Assembly (NCBI GenBank): GCA_022800625.1
Contig: JAAWQR010000018.1
Location: 1 to 50,600 of the forward strand
DNA: 50,600 nucleotides
Direction of reading: 5' to 3'
Source: Clostridiales bacterium
Lineage (GTDB): Bacteria > Bacillota > Clostridia > Oscillospirales > CAG-272
The position numbers were made by a program, and so were the translations under genes. The notes below the pieces were generated by a model. The model worked only from the letters and a program-made list of their open reading frames with translations. It did not search any database and was not told the DNA's origin. Below are positions 24,984 through 34,119 of the stretch, in pieces. Numbering within the stretch: the stretch's first letter is position 1; every line of letters starts with the position of its first letter.

Positions 24984-25770
24984 ACTCAAAAATATAACTA
25001 AAGTTTTTAATGCGGGAACGATCAATGAAAAAGTTGCACTGAATAATCTTTCGCTGACTCTGAACGAAGGCGATTTTGTAACTGTTATCGGCGGAAACGG
25101 AGCCGGAAAATCGACTATGCTTAACGCGGTGGCGGGAACATATCCCGTTGATGCGGGAAGCATATTGATCGGCGGACAGGATGTGACAAGGCTGTCGGAG
25201 CATCGCCGTGCGAAGTTTATCGGACGAGTATTCCAAGATCCTATGATCGGAACGGCGGCTGATATGTGCATAGATGAAAATATGTCGCTTGCAATGCTGA
25301 GGGGCAAGAGACGCGGACTTAGCTGGGCGATATCGAATAAGGATCGCGAGCTTTACCGTGAAATGCTCTCACAACTTGATCTCGGACTTGAAAACAGACT
25401 AACTACGAAGGTTGGACTGCTGTCAGGCGGACAGCGTCAGGCAATAACGCTTCTTATGGCTTCGATGAATCATCCGCAGATTCTTTTGCTGGACGAGCAT
25501 ACGGCGGCTCTTGATCCGAAAACGGCTGCAAAGGTGCTCGCACTTTCCGACAAGATCATATCAGAGGAAGGACTCACGGCAATGATGGTTACTCATAATA
25601 TGAAAGATGCTATCGCGCACGGAAACAGACTCATTATGATGAACGAAGGAAAAATAATATTTGACGTGTCAGGTGAAGAAAAGAAAAAGCTGACGGTTGA
25701 AGATTTGATGGATGCGTTTGCAAAACTCGGCGGAACGGAATTTGCAAACGACCGCGCGTTGCTTGGATAA
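24976..25770 (+). CDS. ABC transporter ATP-binding protein (TrpZ-like)
   Basis: 264 residues. Walker A 'GGNGAGKST' (about 39-47), Q loop 'RVFQDPMIGTAADM', signature 'LLSGGQRQAITLL', Walker B 'ILLLDEHTAALDP', switch histidine in 'MVTHNM'. The DEHTAALDP form is typical of this ABC subfamily. AAGGAGG lies inside the end of the permease gene, ten bases before the ATG. Last gene of the operon. Confidence 0.93.
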   Translation: MLELKNITKVFNAGTINEKVALNNLSLTLNEGDFVTVIGGNGAGKSTMLNAVAGTYPVDAGSILIGGQDVTRLSEHRRAKFIGRVFQDPMIGTAADMCIDENMSLAMLRGKRRGLSWAISNKDRELYREMLSQLDLGLENRLTTKVGLLSGGQRQAITLLMASMNHPQILLLDEHTAALDPKTAAKVLALSDKIISEEGLTAMMVTHNMKDAIAHGNRLIMMNEGKIIFDVSGEEKKKLTVEDLMDAFAKLGGTEFANDRALLG

Positions 25771-25804
25771 GGGACACGATTGTGGGGCAGCGCCTTAGTG
25801 GGAA

Positions 25805-25855
25805 CTGTTTCACACTCAAATTCTCATTTGAAATCATTTCTACCCTACGTTTGAA
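25805..25855 (+). repeat. Dispersed repeat family 2, remnant copy C
   Basis: The stretch carrying TCACACTCAAATTCT and TACCCTACGTTTG lines up with the middle of copy B (minus strand TCACGCCCAAATTCT, CTACCCTATTTTTG). It starts soon after the ATPase stop codon, as copies B and D start soon after stop codons. In the frame shared with copy B both can be read as a peptide of the form 'VS..NS..K..LPY'. The hairpin and ribosome-site end of the element is missing. Confidence 0.55.
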
Positions 25856-25875
25856 ATAGAAAGTTTATTATATAA

Positions 25876-25922
25876 AAGCCGCATGTCGGGAGTTGTTTTC
25901 CTGACAGGCGGCTTTAGTTTTA
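25876..25922 (+). terminator. Terminator of the ABC transporter operon
   Basis: AAAGCCGC (25876-25883) pairs with GCGGCTTT (25909-25916), with an inner GTCGGG/CCTGAC stem including one wobble, then AGTTTT. Confidence 0.85.
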
Positions 25923-26142
25923 CAATAAAGGAGATTTTTCCTATATAATGAGAAATGTAAAATTGATAAAGAATAATCGAGCGTCCATAATTCAAATCTG
26001 TTATGATACATTAAGAAGAGGTATACTAATCAGAATTTTAGTGACATCACGCAACTATGGTCTGCACCGCCTGTTATTTATAAATATCAATTCATTTGAT
26101 CTCATTATTCTGATTTTTTCAAACATTTAAAGTAATTAGAGC

Positions 26143-26178
26143 AAAAAGGCATAACTCAAAAGAGTTCATGCCTTTTTT
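26143..26178. terminator. Terminator between the ABC operon and the signalling/polymer gene cluster
   Basis: AAAAAGGCAT (26143-26152) pairs with ATGCCTTTTT (26168-26177), with an inner ACTC/GAGT stem. A and T runs lie on both sides, so it can stop transcription from both strands, including the long minus-strand unit ending at 26261. Between 25923 and 26142 I see only a weak 60-codon frame and no convincing gene. Confidence 0.8.
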
Positions 26179-26260
26179 AACTGCAAAATACTGATTTAGT
26201 AGCTTTAAATACTGTTCCTGTTCTTATGAGCCTTGAAGTTAAGCAGATAAGTCTGATTGA

Positions 26261-28816
26261 TTATGAAATATATTTTTTCAGTAATCGGGTCAGTTCCGGA
26301 ACATCGATGGGTTTTGCTGTATGTGCGTTCATACCGCACTCAAGGCAACGCTGTATGTCATCGGAAAAAGCGTCTGCACTCATAGCGATAATCGGAACAG
26401 ACATAGCATCTGAGCGGTCAAGCTGTCTGATAGCTTTAGTTGCTTCATATCCTGTCATATTAGGCATCCTGATATCCATTAGAATTGCATCGTAATATCC
26501 TTCTTCGGATTCTTGGAATTTGTCAAGGCAAATCTGTCCGTCCTCCGCCCATTCAAGCACAGCACCCAAATCAGACAGCAATTCGTTGACGATTTCCCAA
26601 TTAAGCTCATTATCCTCGGCAATCAGAATATGATATCCCTGCAAATGCAGATTTTCATCGGTCTGAGATTGAGCTGTATATGTTTCCGTATATTTACGCA
26701 GTGAATGGAAGAGCGTAGATTTAAACAGCGGTTTGGAAACAAAGCCGTTTATGCCAGCCGCTCTCGCTTCGGTTTCAAATTCACTCCAGTCGTAAGCGGA
26801 GATCAGCAAAATCGGCACATTAGCTCCGAACATGCGCCTGATTTCTTTGGCAACTTGAATACCGTTTATATCTGGCAGTTTCCAGTCAAGCAGAATAAGT
26901 TGATAATCCTCATCATTTTTGTGGCGTTCTAAGATAAGTTTAATCGCCTTATCGCCGCTCAGCGTCCATTCCGCATTTTGAATACCCATACTTTTGAGTG
27001 TGTCAGCCGCCATTTTACAAAGCAATTCATCATCATCAACTACCAACACATTCCAAGCCGGGAGCTCCATATTTTCTTCCGATGTATCCGATTTTTCAAA
27101 ATCGAATATCAGATGAAATTCAGTTCCCTTGCCCTGTTCACTGGATATGCTGATACTTCCGTTCATAGCATCTACAATATACTTTGTGATTGCCATTCCA
27201 AGTCCCGCACCTTCCGTTTTGTGTATTCTGGATTCATCTGCGCGACTATAGGAGTCATATATCTTGCTTAAAAAGTCCTTCGACATACCGATTCCATTAT
27301 CCTTAACTCGGATATGTACTCGGATATATCCGTCGCCTTTAGCAGATTCTTCTTCATGGAGGGAGAGCTGTATTGCACCGTTTTCAGGTGTATACTTTGT
27401 TGCGTTTGAGAGAAGGTTCAACAATACCTGATTCAATCGCACGCCGTCACACCATATATTCTCTGTAAAAATATTATTTATATGAACGTCAAAAGTTTGC
27501 TTTTTAAGCTTTATCTGCGGTTGTATAATGCTGACAATTCCCTCGACAATCTCTTTTAAGGAAATTTGTTCGGATGTTAAGGTTAACTTGCCGCTTTCTA
27601 TTTTTGACATATCCAAAACATCATTGATAAGTCCTAAAAGGTGTTTGCTTGAAAGAGAAATTTTTTTAAGGCAATTCTGAATCTGATCACGGTCATCAAT
27701 ATGGGTTGACGCAATAGCGGACATACCTACAATGGCATTCATCGGTGTACGGATATCGTGGCTCATATTTGCTAAGAACTCACTTTTTGCCTTGCTTGCT
27801 TCAAGAGCTTTTTGCCGGGTTTGCTCCAGCTCACGAATCTGAAAGTGGGTCATGGAAAAATATCTGATAAAGATATATGTTAAAATGACTAAAATCAGAG
27901 CACAGGATGACAGCGTTATAACTACACGCCGGGTACTGAGAACTGTTACAGCATCATCCAAAACTCCGTAAGCCATTACCGCCACCAGATACCACTCTGA
28001 ATAAGGCAAAGCAATGCCGTTTATTTGACATGTTTTACCATTGATATCAAGTATCGTGTTATACTCATTTCGATGTTCCAAAGCAATGCCGAATTCATTA
28101 AGAAAGGACTCCTGCGAAGCTTTATTCTCAGTAATCACAGACCTTTTTTGCAGTTTCTCAAAAAATTCCCACAGGTCGGTGTTGGGATTCTGTATTACAA
28201 AGCTGCCGTCCGGTCGGACGATATGGTAATACATAAGCTGATTTTTATCCTCTATAGAAAGAAAATTTGAAATATAATCTAAGGGTACAGCAGCGATAAG
28301 ACCTGTGCTTTTGCTTCCGTTTTTCATCGTATATGCAGCGTCAACACCAAACAAAACAACCTTGTTACCGTTTGAATCAACACCTACTGCAGCTCGTTTC
28401 TCTCCCTGTATCAGCGCCTCTACAAAAGGTGCCGGATTGAGAGGAATGAACGATTGGCTGCATAGAGATTCAAACTTTCCATCGGCAGAACAAAGCGCCA
28501 AATAATCAAAACCTCTGACCTGTGCCCTGTAAAGAAGCTCTTTATAAAGTTCTTCCTTATCGAAGTTTTCCGGAGAAACAACTGAAACAATGCTGCTAAC
28601 CTGATTGAATCGAAGTTCAATTACATTTTCAAAATTCTTTGACATCTGCTGATTCATACCGGACATGTAGATTTCCCCGATTTCATAAACAGCCTTTTCA
28701 CTTTTTCTGTTCATATAAATGCCGAGAAAACTAAAGATAATGATACTGATAATCAATAGAATAATAAAACTGCGTATTAAAAAACGTATGGTAGGATCTT
28801 TTTTACTGCCAAACAT
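26261..28816 (-). CDS. Hybrid sensor histidine kinase with two receiver domains
   Basis: 851 residues. A transmembrane helix (about 11-33), an extracytoplasmic Cache-like sensor (about 35-298), a second helix (about 299-320), HisKA with H353 ('[19 protein letters not shown]'), HATPase_c ('[13 protein letters not shown]', '[10 protein letters not shown]', '[13 protein letters not shown]'), REC1 (acceptor D644, '[12 protein letters not shown]') and REC2 (acceptor D781, '[13 protein letters not shown]'). The separate HPt gene lies five bases upstream, so phosphate can pass kinase - REC - HPt - REC-HD-GYP. It is the last gene of the cluster and ends before a terminator. Confidence 0.95.
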   Translation of the reverse strand: MFGSKKDPTIRFLIRSFIILLIISIIIFSFLGIYMNRKSEKAVYEIGEIYMSGMNQQMSKNFENVIELRFNQVSSIVSVVSPENFDKEELYKELLYRAQVRGFDYLALCSADGKFESLCSQSFIPLNPAPFVEALIQGEKRAAVGVDSNGNKVVLFGVDAAYTMKNGSKSTGLIAAVPLDYISNFLSIEDKNQLMYYHIVRPDGSFVIQNPNTDLWEFFEKLQKRSVITENKASQESFLNEFGIALEHRNEYNTILDINGKTCQINGIALPYSEWYLVAVMAYGVLDDAVTVLSTRRVVITLSSCALILVILTYIFIRYFSMTHFQIRELEQTRQKALEASKAKSEFLANMSHDIRTPMNAIVGMSAIASTHIDDRDQIQNCLKKISLSSKHLLGLINDVLDMSKIESGKLTLTSEQISLKEIVEGIVSIIQPQIKLKKQTFDVHINNIFTENIWCDGVRLNQVLLNLLSNATKYTPENGAIQLSLHEEESAKGDGYIRVHIRVKDNGIGMSKDFLSKIYDSYSRADESRIHKTEGAGLGMAITKYIVDAMNGSISISSEQGKGTEFHLIFDFEKSDTSEENMELPAWNVLVVDDDELLCKMAADTLKSMGIQNAEWTLSGDKAIKLILERHKNDEDYQLILLDWKLPDINGIQVAKEIRRMFGANVPILLISAYDWSEFETEARAAGINGFVSKPLFKSTLFHSLRKYTETYTAQSQTDENLHLQGYHILIAEDNELNWEIVNELLSDLGAVLEWAEDGQICLDKFQESEEGYYDAILMDIRMPNMTGYEATKAIRQLDRSDAMSVPIIAMSADAFSDDIQRCLECGMNAHTAKPIDVPELTRLLKKYIS

Positions 28817-28821
28817 TGGAA

Positions 28822-29184
28822 TTATTCCCCCTTACTGCTTTGGTACATCTGAATCGCATTTATGATTCGGTGATAATCCTCAGATAATTGCGGCATACTT
28901 TCGGCGGCTTTTTGATAGTCATTTTCTTTCAGTGCCAATGTAGTTATACTACTGCTCTCATACAAATTTGTAAAAGAAAGATTTTGACAAATTCCTTTCA
29001 GTGTATGAACAGCCCGAAGTGCCTCGGCATAGTCCATATTTTCCATAGATGTTTTAAACAGGCAGAAGCTTTTATCGTCTAAAAATTTATAGATGAATTT
29101 TTCTACAAGCTGTTCACGGTTAAGTCTCAGCAAAACGCTGTCAAAATCGCCGCCTAAGCCCTCATAACATTCTTTTAAGGTCAT
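28822..29184 (-). CDS. Stand-alone HPt phosphotransfer protein
   Basis: 120 residues, an all-helical HPt domain with the phosphorylatable histidine H60 in '[17 protein letters not shown]', the family signature (H-x-L-K-G). It carries phosphoryl groups between receiver domains. It is encoded between the hybrid kinase and a REC-HD-GYP regulator, which strongly suggests it links the two. GGAGAAACC precedes the start at short distance. Confidence 0.92.
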   Translation of the reverse strand: MTLKECYEGLGGDFDSVLLRLNREQLVEKFIYKFLDDKSFCLFKTSMENMDYAEALRAVHTLKGICQNLSFTNLYESSSITTLALKENDYQKAAESMPQLSEDYHRIINAIQMYQSSKGE

Positions 29185-29218
29185 GATGGTTTCTCCTTTT
29201 ATTTTCGATCATTATGGT

Positions 29219-30256
29219 TTATACATTTTTCAGTAGGTCTGCAATTTCTTCAAGACACTGCACAAGAAGCGGATTAAAAGCGCCGCATTCTCCTTCAATA
29301 ATCATTTTTATTGCTTCATTATGCGCATATGCTTTTTTATAGCACCGTTCGCTGGTCAGCGCGTCGTATACATCGGCAAGGGAAACCGCCTGTGCTGAAA
29401 TGGGGATTTCATCTTCTTTTAAACCGTCGGGGTAACCTTTGCCATCATATCTTTCATGGTGCCATCGGCAAATTTCGGTCGCCGCTTTAACAAGCGGCAT
29501 ATCCTGCTGATCTGTCGGCAATTTCGACAACATATCAGCCCCGATAGCCGAATGGGTTTTTATTACTTCAAACTCTTCATTAGTCAGACGGCCGGGTTTA
29601 TTTAATATGTAATCTGAAATAGCAATTTTCCCGATATCATGCAGAGAAGAAGCAAGACTTATCAAAGAAATATCTGATTTGGATAAAGAATATTTGTCGG
29701 TATGCAGCATAAGCTGTCTTAGCAAAAGCTCGGTTATCGTATTCACGTGTAATACGTGCGCACCGCTTTCACCGTTACGGAACTCCACAATGTGAGACAG
29801 AATCGCAATCATCAGTTTATTATTTTTTTCCTGCTCACGAAATTGTTTTGCAATTGTATCCTCAAGCTGATGCTGACGCTCATATAAGAGCATAGTGTTT
29901 GAGATTCTACGTCTGACAATTACAGAATCAAACGGTCGGCTGATATAATCAAAAGCCCCCATTTTGTATGCAAGCTGCATTTTTTCCGGAGAATCATCAG
30001 CGGAGATCATAATAACGGCAAACTTTTCATTCCAGCGGTATTTGTTTATATGTGATAATACCTCAAGTCCATCCATTTCCGGCATTATAATGTCTAATAG
30101 CACAAGTGAAAACTCGTTTCTTTTCCGAGAAAGAATTTTAATTGCTTCTTTGCCGTTTTCAGCTTCTTCGATGTCATATTGGTTTTCTAATATCTCTATT
30201 AAAAGAGCACGGTTCATTTCAGAGTCATCTACAATCAGAATTTTCTGTTTTTTCAT
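29219..30256 (-). CDS. Response regulator with HD-GYP c-di-GMP phosphodiesterase domain
   Basis: 345 residues. The receiver (1-120) has D10/D11 and acceptor D55 ('LLDIIMPEMDG'), but the usual conserved lysine is arginine ('YISRPFD', R107). The HD-GYP domain (about 150-345) keeps H206-D207 ('LHDIGKIAI'), the second-site histidine ('THSAIGADML'), 'HHERYDGKGYPDGL' with HH266-267 and the GYP motif, and 'SLADVYDALTSERCYK'. All metal ligands are present, so active hydrolysis of c-di-GMP is expected. It is the likely output of the adjacent phosphorelay. Confidence 0.95.
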   Translation of the reverse strand: MKKQKILIVDDSEMNRALLIEILENQYDIEEAENGKEAIKILSRKRNEFSLVLLDIIMPEMDGLEVLSHINKYRWNEKFAVIMISADDSPEKMQLAYKMGAFDYISRPFDSVIVRRRISNTMLLYERQHQLEDTIAKQFREQEKNNKLMIAILSHIVEFRNGESGAHVLHVNTITELLLRQLMLHTDKYSLSKSDISLISLASSLHDIGKIAISDYILNKPGRLTNEEFEVIKTHSAIGADMLSKLPTDQQDMPLVKAATEICRWHHERYDGKGYPDGLKEDEIPISAQAVSLADVYDALTSERCYKKAYAHNEAIKMIIEGECGAFNPLLVQCLEEIADLLKNV

Positions 30257-30311
30257 AATCTACCCTCTTACGTACAATATTTTAATTGAAAGAAAACTGT
30301 AAAAATAATTT

Positions 30312-32225
30312 TTAACATGTAAAGCCGTGCTGTTGCAGAAATCTTTCAGATTCTTTCGGCGGCAATGCACGGGAATAGAAGAACCCCTGTATATATTCGC
30401 AGTCTGTATTCAGTATCATATCATTTTGTTCGGCTGTTTCAATACCTTCGCATAAAACCTTCATATTCATACTGTGCGCCAGTCTGATAAGTCCGTCAAG
30501 CAGCATTTTTCCTTTCGGCTCCATTGCCTGAAGGACAATATCCTTCTCAACCTTTACAATGTCAATCGGATAGTTGTAAAGGTCTGCCAGTGCCGAATAT
30601 CCGCTTCCGATATCATCTAACGCAATTAAAAAGCCGAGCTTTTTACACTCTTGAATATTTTCTTTTAAAATTTCAGTATCACATGAAAGTGAATCTTCGG
30701 TAATTTCTATAATCAGCTTATGACGGTCAAATTCATACTTTTGAATTGTTTCCCTTAGGCGGTCGCAAAAATCAGGAGCTGCAAGGGAATATCTAGTAAA
30801 ATTACAAGAAAGACATAAAGCCTCTTTGTCGCTGCCTTTCCACATTTCAAGCTGTTTGCAAATCAAAGAGAATATATATATATCGTGCAGGGAAATTACA
30901 TCGCTTTGATTTATCATTGATATGTACTGTGACGGTGAGAGGAGTCCTTCCTGAGGATGCTGCCAGCGTGAAACCGCCTCAGCACCGATAATATTACCCT
31001 TTCGGTCTGCAATATATTGCAAATGAAAAATAAATTCACCGTCCGAAATGGCTTGTATTATACGACGACGCAGGCTTTCTCTGCGATGTGCCTCTGTAAT
31101 CAGAGCCTTTGTGCTGAATGCAAACGGCTGATTCTCATTTACCGCCTGCAGGTAACCTTGATTTGCGTTGTAAAATGCCGTTTCCGCTGTACAGTCCATA
31201 TTTTCTCCCAACATACAAACGCCGGCATTAAAAAGCTTGGAATATTCTCTTTTTATATTTGTTAGATAAAGATCAAGCTCTTTTATAATATTAGCTATAC
31301 GTTCGGAGGCGGACGCTTTATTTGCGGCTTGATAAATAAGGGCATAAACGCCTGTCTTTACCAAGGCAAGATAGTCAACAGCAGTAGCTTGTCGGTTTAG
31401 AAACTCGGAGGTATACTGTTGAATGGCGTGACATTCATTATTACCGAATTTTTGATTTATGCTTTTTTCATCAAACGCAATATATGCAGCATAGTATAAC
31501 GCCTTGCTTTTATCAGTAATCAGATTTTCAAAGCAATAAGTATAATATTGATCGTTTCCGATACCGTATTCGGTGTTAAGCATAGTATCTTTTTTGTCTT
31601 TCTTTTTTCTTCTGTACCGGATAAAAAAGATAATTATGGCAACAACAAGAAAGAGCACCAAAACGCCTGACAGAATATAGAGCCATATTCGATATTTTTG
31701 ATAATTGCCGATTGATTCTGTGTGAGATACAAGAACTGTCAGCTTTTGACTGTCGGTTACAGTATTAAGCGCTTTCGTAATATCGACTATCAGTTTCTCA
31801 GAGGCAATATCAGAAAAAGCAACATAGATTGTTTTCTCTTTTTCCTCTGTTTTTATGGTTGTAACAGCTATCGTACGGTGTAAATACTGCGGGTCAATAT
31901 CGCCGTCACGATAAGCGGATATGATTTCTGCCTGACTGTTTTTTGCCATTCGTTCCTGACCGTTGATATTTCCGGGATAAATGTATTCAAAGGTATATCC
32001 CGTTTGTTCGGAAATAAGTCGGTAAATATCCGGCATAAGTCCGAGATACTGCTTTGAGAAAGAATCATAGTATTCAATCGGGTATAAATCGGGATTCCCG
32101 GCAACATAAACGACAGAGGAATCGGAATCTTCGGCAGCTGCAAAGGTAGTTGCAAAGACTGCCGATAATAAGACACAGATCATAAGTGCCGAAATTTTAC
32201 GAATAAATGTTGATTTACGCCTCAT
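30312..32225 (-). CDS. Membrane EAL-domain c-di-GMP phosphodiesterase with degenerate GGDEF
   Basis: 637 residues. A signal peptide (1-31), an extracytoplasmic domain resembling a truncated family-3 solute-binding protein (about 36-170), a transmembrane helix (about 184-207), a diverged GGDEF-like region without a GGDEF motif (about 215-385), and an EAL domain (about 390-637). The EAL motif reads EAV ('GAEAVSRWQHP'); other key elements are present: 'EITEDSL', 'LDDIGSGYS', 'IVKVEKD', 'LCEGIETAEQ', 'QGFFYSRAL'. It is probably an active phosphodiesterase sensing a ligand outside the cell. It overlaps the preceding coiled-coil gene by 11 bp. Confidence 0.9.
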   Translation of the reverse strand: MRRKSTFIRKISALMICVLLSAVFATTFAAAEDSDSSVVYVAGNPDLYPIEYYDSFSKQYLGLMPDIYRLISEQTGYTFEYIYPGNINGQERMAKNSQAEIISAYRDGDIDPQYLHRTIAVTTIKTEEKEKTIYVAFSDIASEKLIVDITKALNTVTDSQKLTVLVSHTESIGNYQKYRIWLYILSGVLVLFLVVAIIIFFIRYRRKKKDKKDTMLNTEYGIGNDQYYTYCFENLITDKSKALYYAAYIAFDEKSINQKFGNNECHAIQQYTSEFLNRQATAVDYLALVKTGVYALIYQAANKASASERIANIIKELDLYLTNIKREYSKLFNAGVCMLGENMDCTAETAFYNANQGYLQAVNENQPFAFSTKALITEAHRRESLRRRIIQAISDGEFIFHLQYIADRKGNIIGAEAVSRWQHPQEGLLSPSQYISMINQSDVISLHDIYIFSLICKQLEMWKGSDKEALCLSCNFTRYSLAAPDFCDRLRETIQKYEFDRHKLIIEITEDSLSCDTEILKENIQECKKLGFLIALDDIGSGYSALADLYNYPIDIVKVEKDIVLQAMEPKGKMLLDGLIRLAHSMNMKVLCEGIETAEQNDMILNTDCEYIQGFFYSRALPPKESERFLQQHGFTC

Positions 32226-32703
32226 CGGTTATTGTGCCTTCCTCTGAAGCAGCAAGTTCTTCAAGCTCTTTGTTAAGGTCTGACAATTTCTCTTTTTCGG
32301 ACTCTAAATCCTTTTCAATTGATGCCGTCAGAGCACGCATGGAGTCACGAATTTTATCGATGCCCATACAAAATGTATAAATACGCTGCATTTGTTCGTT
32401 ATTATAATTCTTATTGCGTTCACGGAATTCTTTATTTTCTGCTTCTGCTTTTGCCCTAAGCTCATCTGAAAACTTCTTTGCATCTCCGATAACCTGAGTT
32501 ACATTACTGCAATCTTTTTTTAGGTCTGAATTTTCTGCCTCTAAACGGTTTATTTTCGCATTTAGTTCTCCTATCTGCTGATCATAACTCTTGATTGTTG
32601 TCATAAGCTTTTGAGAAAATTTTTCGTTCATCTCAGCGATATATTCGCATACATAACTTTTTTTATAGCCCCAAAAGCCGCTTTTTAATTCGGTAATGTT
32701 CAT
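32215..32703 (-). CDS. DivIVA-like coiled-coil protein
   Basis: 162 residues. The N-terminus 'LKSGFWGYKKSYVCEYIAEM' has the Gly-Tyr layout of the membrane-binding DivIVA/GpsB head, followed by an almost continuous coiled coil (about 25-155) with heptads 'IGELNAKINRLEAENSDLKK', and an acidic end. DivIVA proteins bind curved membrane and position cell-pole or septal machinery. Placed between the GT2 synthase and the EAL protein, it may localise the polymer machine; that is inference. Confidence 0.65.
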   Translation of the reverse strand: MNITELKSGFWGYKKSYVCEYIAEMNEKFSQKLMTTIKSYDQQIGELNAKINRLEAENSDLKKDCSNVTQVIGDAKKFSDELRAKAEAENKEFRERNKNYNNEQMQRIYTFCMGIDKIRDSMRALTASIEKDLESEKEKLSDLNKELEELAASEEGTITDEA

Positions 32704-32715
32704 TATAAGCTCCTT

Positions 32716-34119
32716 TTATTTCAGATTAATTTTTTTACGTTCAATTCGTCCCCAGCTCATTCTTTTTTTGCGGTATCCGATAAACGCGGTAGAGCGTACC
32801 CATGCAAGAACAAAGCGAAGACAGGTCAGCTCAAAAAAGCAGAGAAAAACCGCCTTTATGCTATCGCCTATGGAAAGCTTCATATTTGTCGTATAAATGC
32901 GGGAAAAGAATGCCGAGAGCGAAAGTATAGCACTGAATACGGCATAAATCATAAAGAACAATGCCATAAATCTTACATTCAATAAATCGATTGCCCAAGC
33001 AAGAATCATCGTAAACACGCCGAATATCTCAATAAACGGTGATAACAGCTCGTAAATAAGAAAATACAAGTAGGAAATAAAGCTCAATGCTCCGAACTTA
33101 TAATTAAAAAACATATTGCGGTGCGCATACATACTTTGGAACAGGCCGATATGCCACCTTTTACGCTGTTTGCAAAGGTCTCGCAGTTTTTCGGGAGCCT
33201 GTGTCCAGCAAACCGCATTGCTGACATATTTTATGTTATACGTAATATTATTTACAGTGCAGTATTCATGAAGTCTTACCACCAGTTCCATATCTTCGCC
33301 CATGGTGTTATGATTGTATCCGCCCGATGCTATAACGACATCCTTTTTAAAAAGTCCGAAAGCGCCTGAAATAATCAGAGAGCCGTTGAATTTATCAAAC
33401 AGTATTCGGGAAGCCAAGAAAGATCGGTCATATTCCAAAACCTGCATACTTGCCAAGATATTGTGCGGCATCTTATATTTTTTAACTCTGCCGTTTACCA
33501 ATACAGCATCATTTGAAATGCGTATCATACCGCCGACAGCCACAATATTATCATACTCCAAAACCGGCTGTGCAATCTTACGCAGAGAATCATACTGTAA
33601 AACCGAATCAGCATCTATACAAATAAAATAAGGAAAATTTGACGCATTGATTCCCATATTGAGCGAATCTGCTTTACCGCCGTTTTTCTTTCTTATCAGA
33701 GTAAGCGGTACTTTATGCGCTCTGCTTTCATATATAAATTCTTCGGGCTGACATTCAATCTGTCTTCTGATAGGACGGTGTACTAAATGCATATTGAATG
33801 CGTCAATCAGCTTTTGAGAAGTGTTGTCTTTAGAACCGTCATCTACAACAATAATCTCATACGAGCGGTATTCCAACGCAAGCAGAGACTTTACGGTTTC
33901 CGCCACAGTAACTTCTTCGTTATAAGCAGGTACGATAATCGTAATCGGTACATGATAGTCAGAAGGCAGGATATTTTTCATAATTTCCCGTCGGTGTATC
34001 TTATAAAGTTCAAAAGAGCCTACGACTACAGAAACAAACAGGAAGGTGGAATATCCAATCAGATAAGCGATGAAAAAATACCCAACCCAATCCAAAAATA
34101 CTTTCAGTATTTCTAACAT
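32716..34119 (-). CDS. Processive GT2 polysaccharide synthase
   Basis: 467 residues. An N-terminal helix (about 12-36), then the GT-A domain with 'IIVPAYNEEV', 'VVDDGSKDNT' (DDGS 93-96), 'ICIDADSVL' (DAD 169-171), 'MGEDMELVVRL' (GED 274-276) and 'QRKRWHIGL' (318-322), then about five C-terminal helices. The D, DxD, ED and QxxRW set is that of cellulose/poly-GlcNAc/hyaluronan synthases, which polymerise and export a sugar chain. There is no PilZ domain, so any c-di-GMP control would have to act through another subunit. It overlaps the HEAT gene by 7 bp. Confidence 0.9.
   Translation of the reverse strand: MLEILKVFLDWVGYFFIAYLIGYSTFLFVSVVVGSFELYKIHRREIMKNILPSDYHVPITIIVPAYNEEVTVAETVKSLLALEYRSYEIIVVDDGSKDNTSQKLIDAFNMHLVHRPIRRQIECQPEEFIYESRAHKVPLTLIRKKNGGKADSLNMGINASNFPYFICIDADSVLQYDSLRKIAQPVLEYDNIVAVGGMIRISNDAVLVNGRVKKYKMPHNILASMQVLEYDRSFLASRILFDKFNGSLIISGAFGLFKKDVVIASGGYNHNTMGEDMELVVRLHEYCTVNNITYNIKYVSNAVCWTQAPEKLRDLCKQRKRWHIGLFQSMYAHRNMFFNYKFGALSFISYLYFLIYELLSPFIEIFGVFTMILAWAIDLLNVRFMALFFMIYAVFSAILSLSAFFSRIYTTNMKLSIGDSIKAVFLCFFELTCLRFVLAWVRSTAFIGYRKKRMSWGRIERKKINLK

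Noticed and set aside
25948-26130. 60-codon frame after the ABC operon
   Set aside because: AAAGGAG lies too far upstream, the peptide has no family features, and the frame sits between two terminators.
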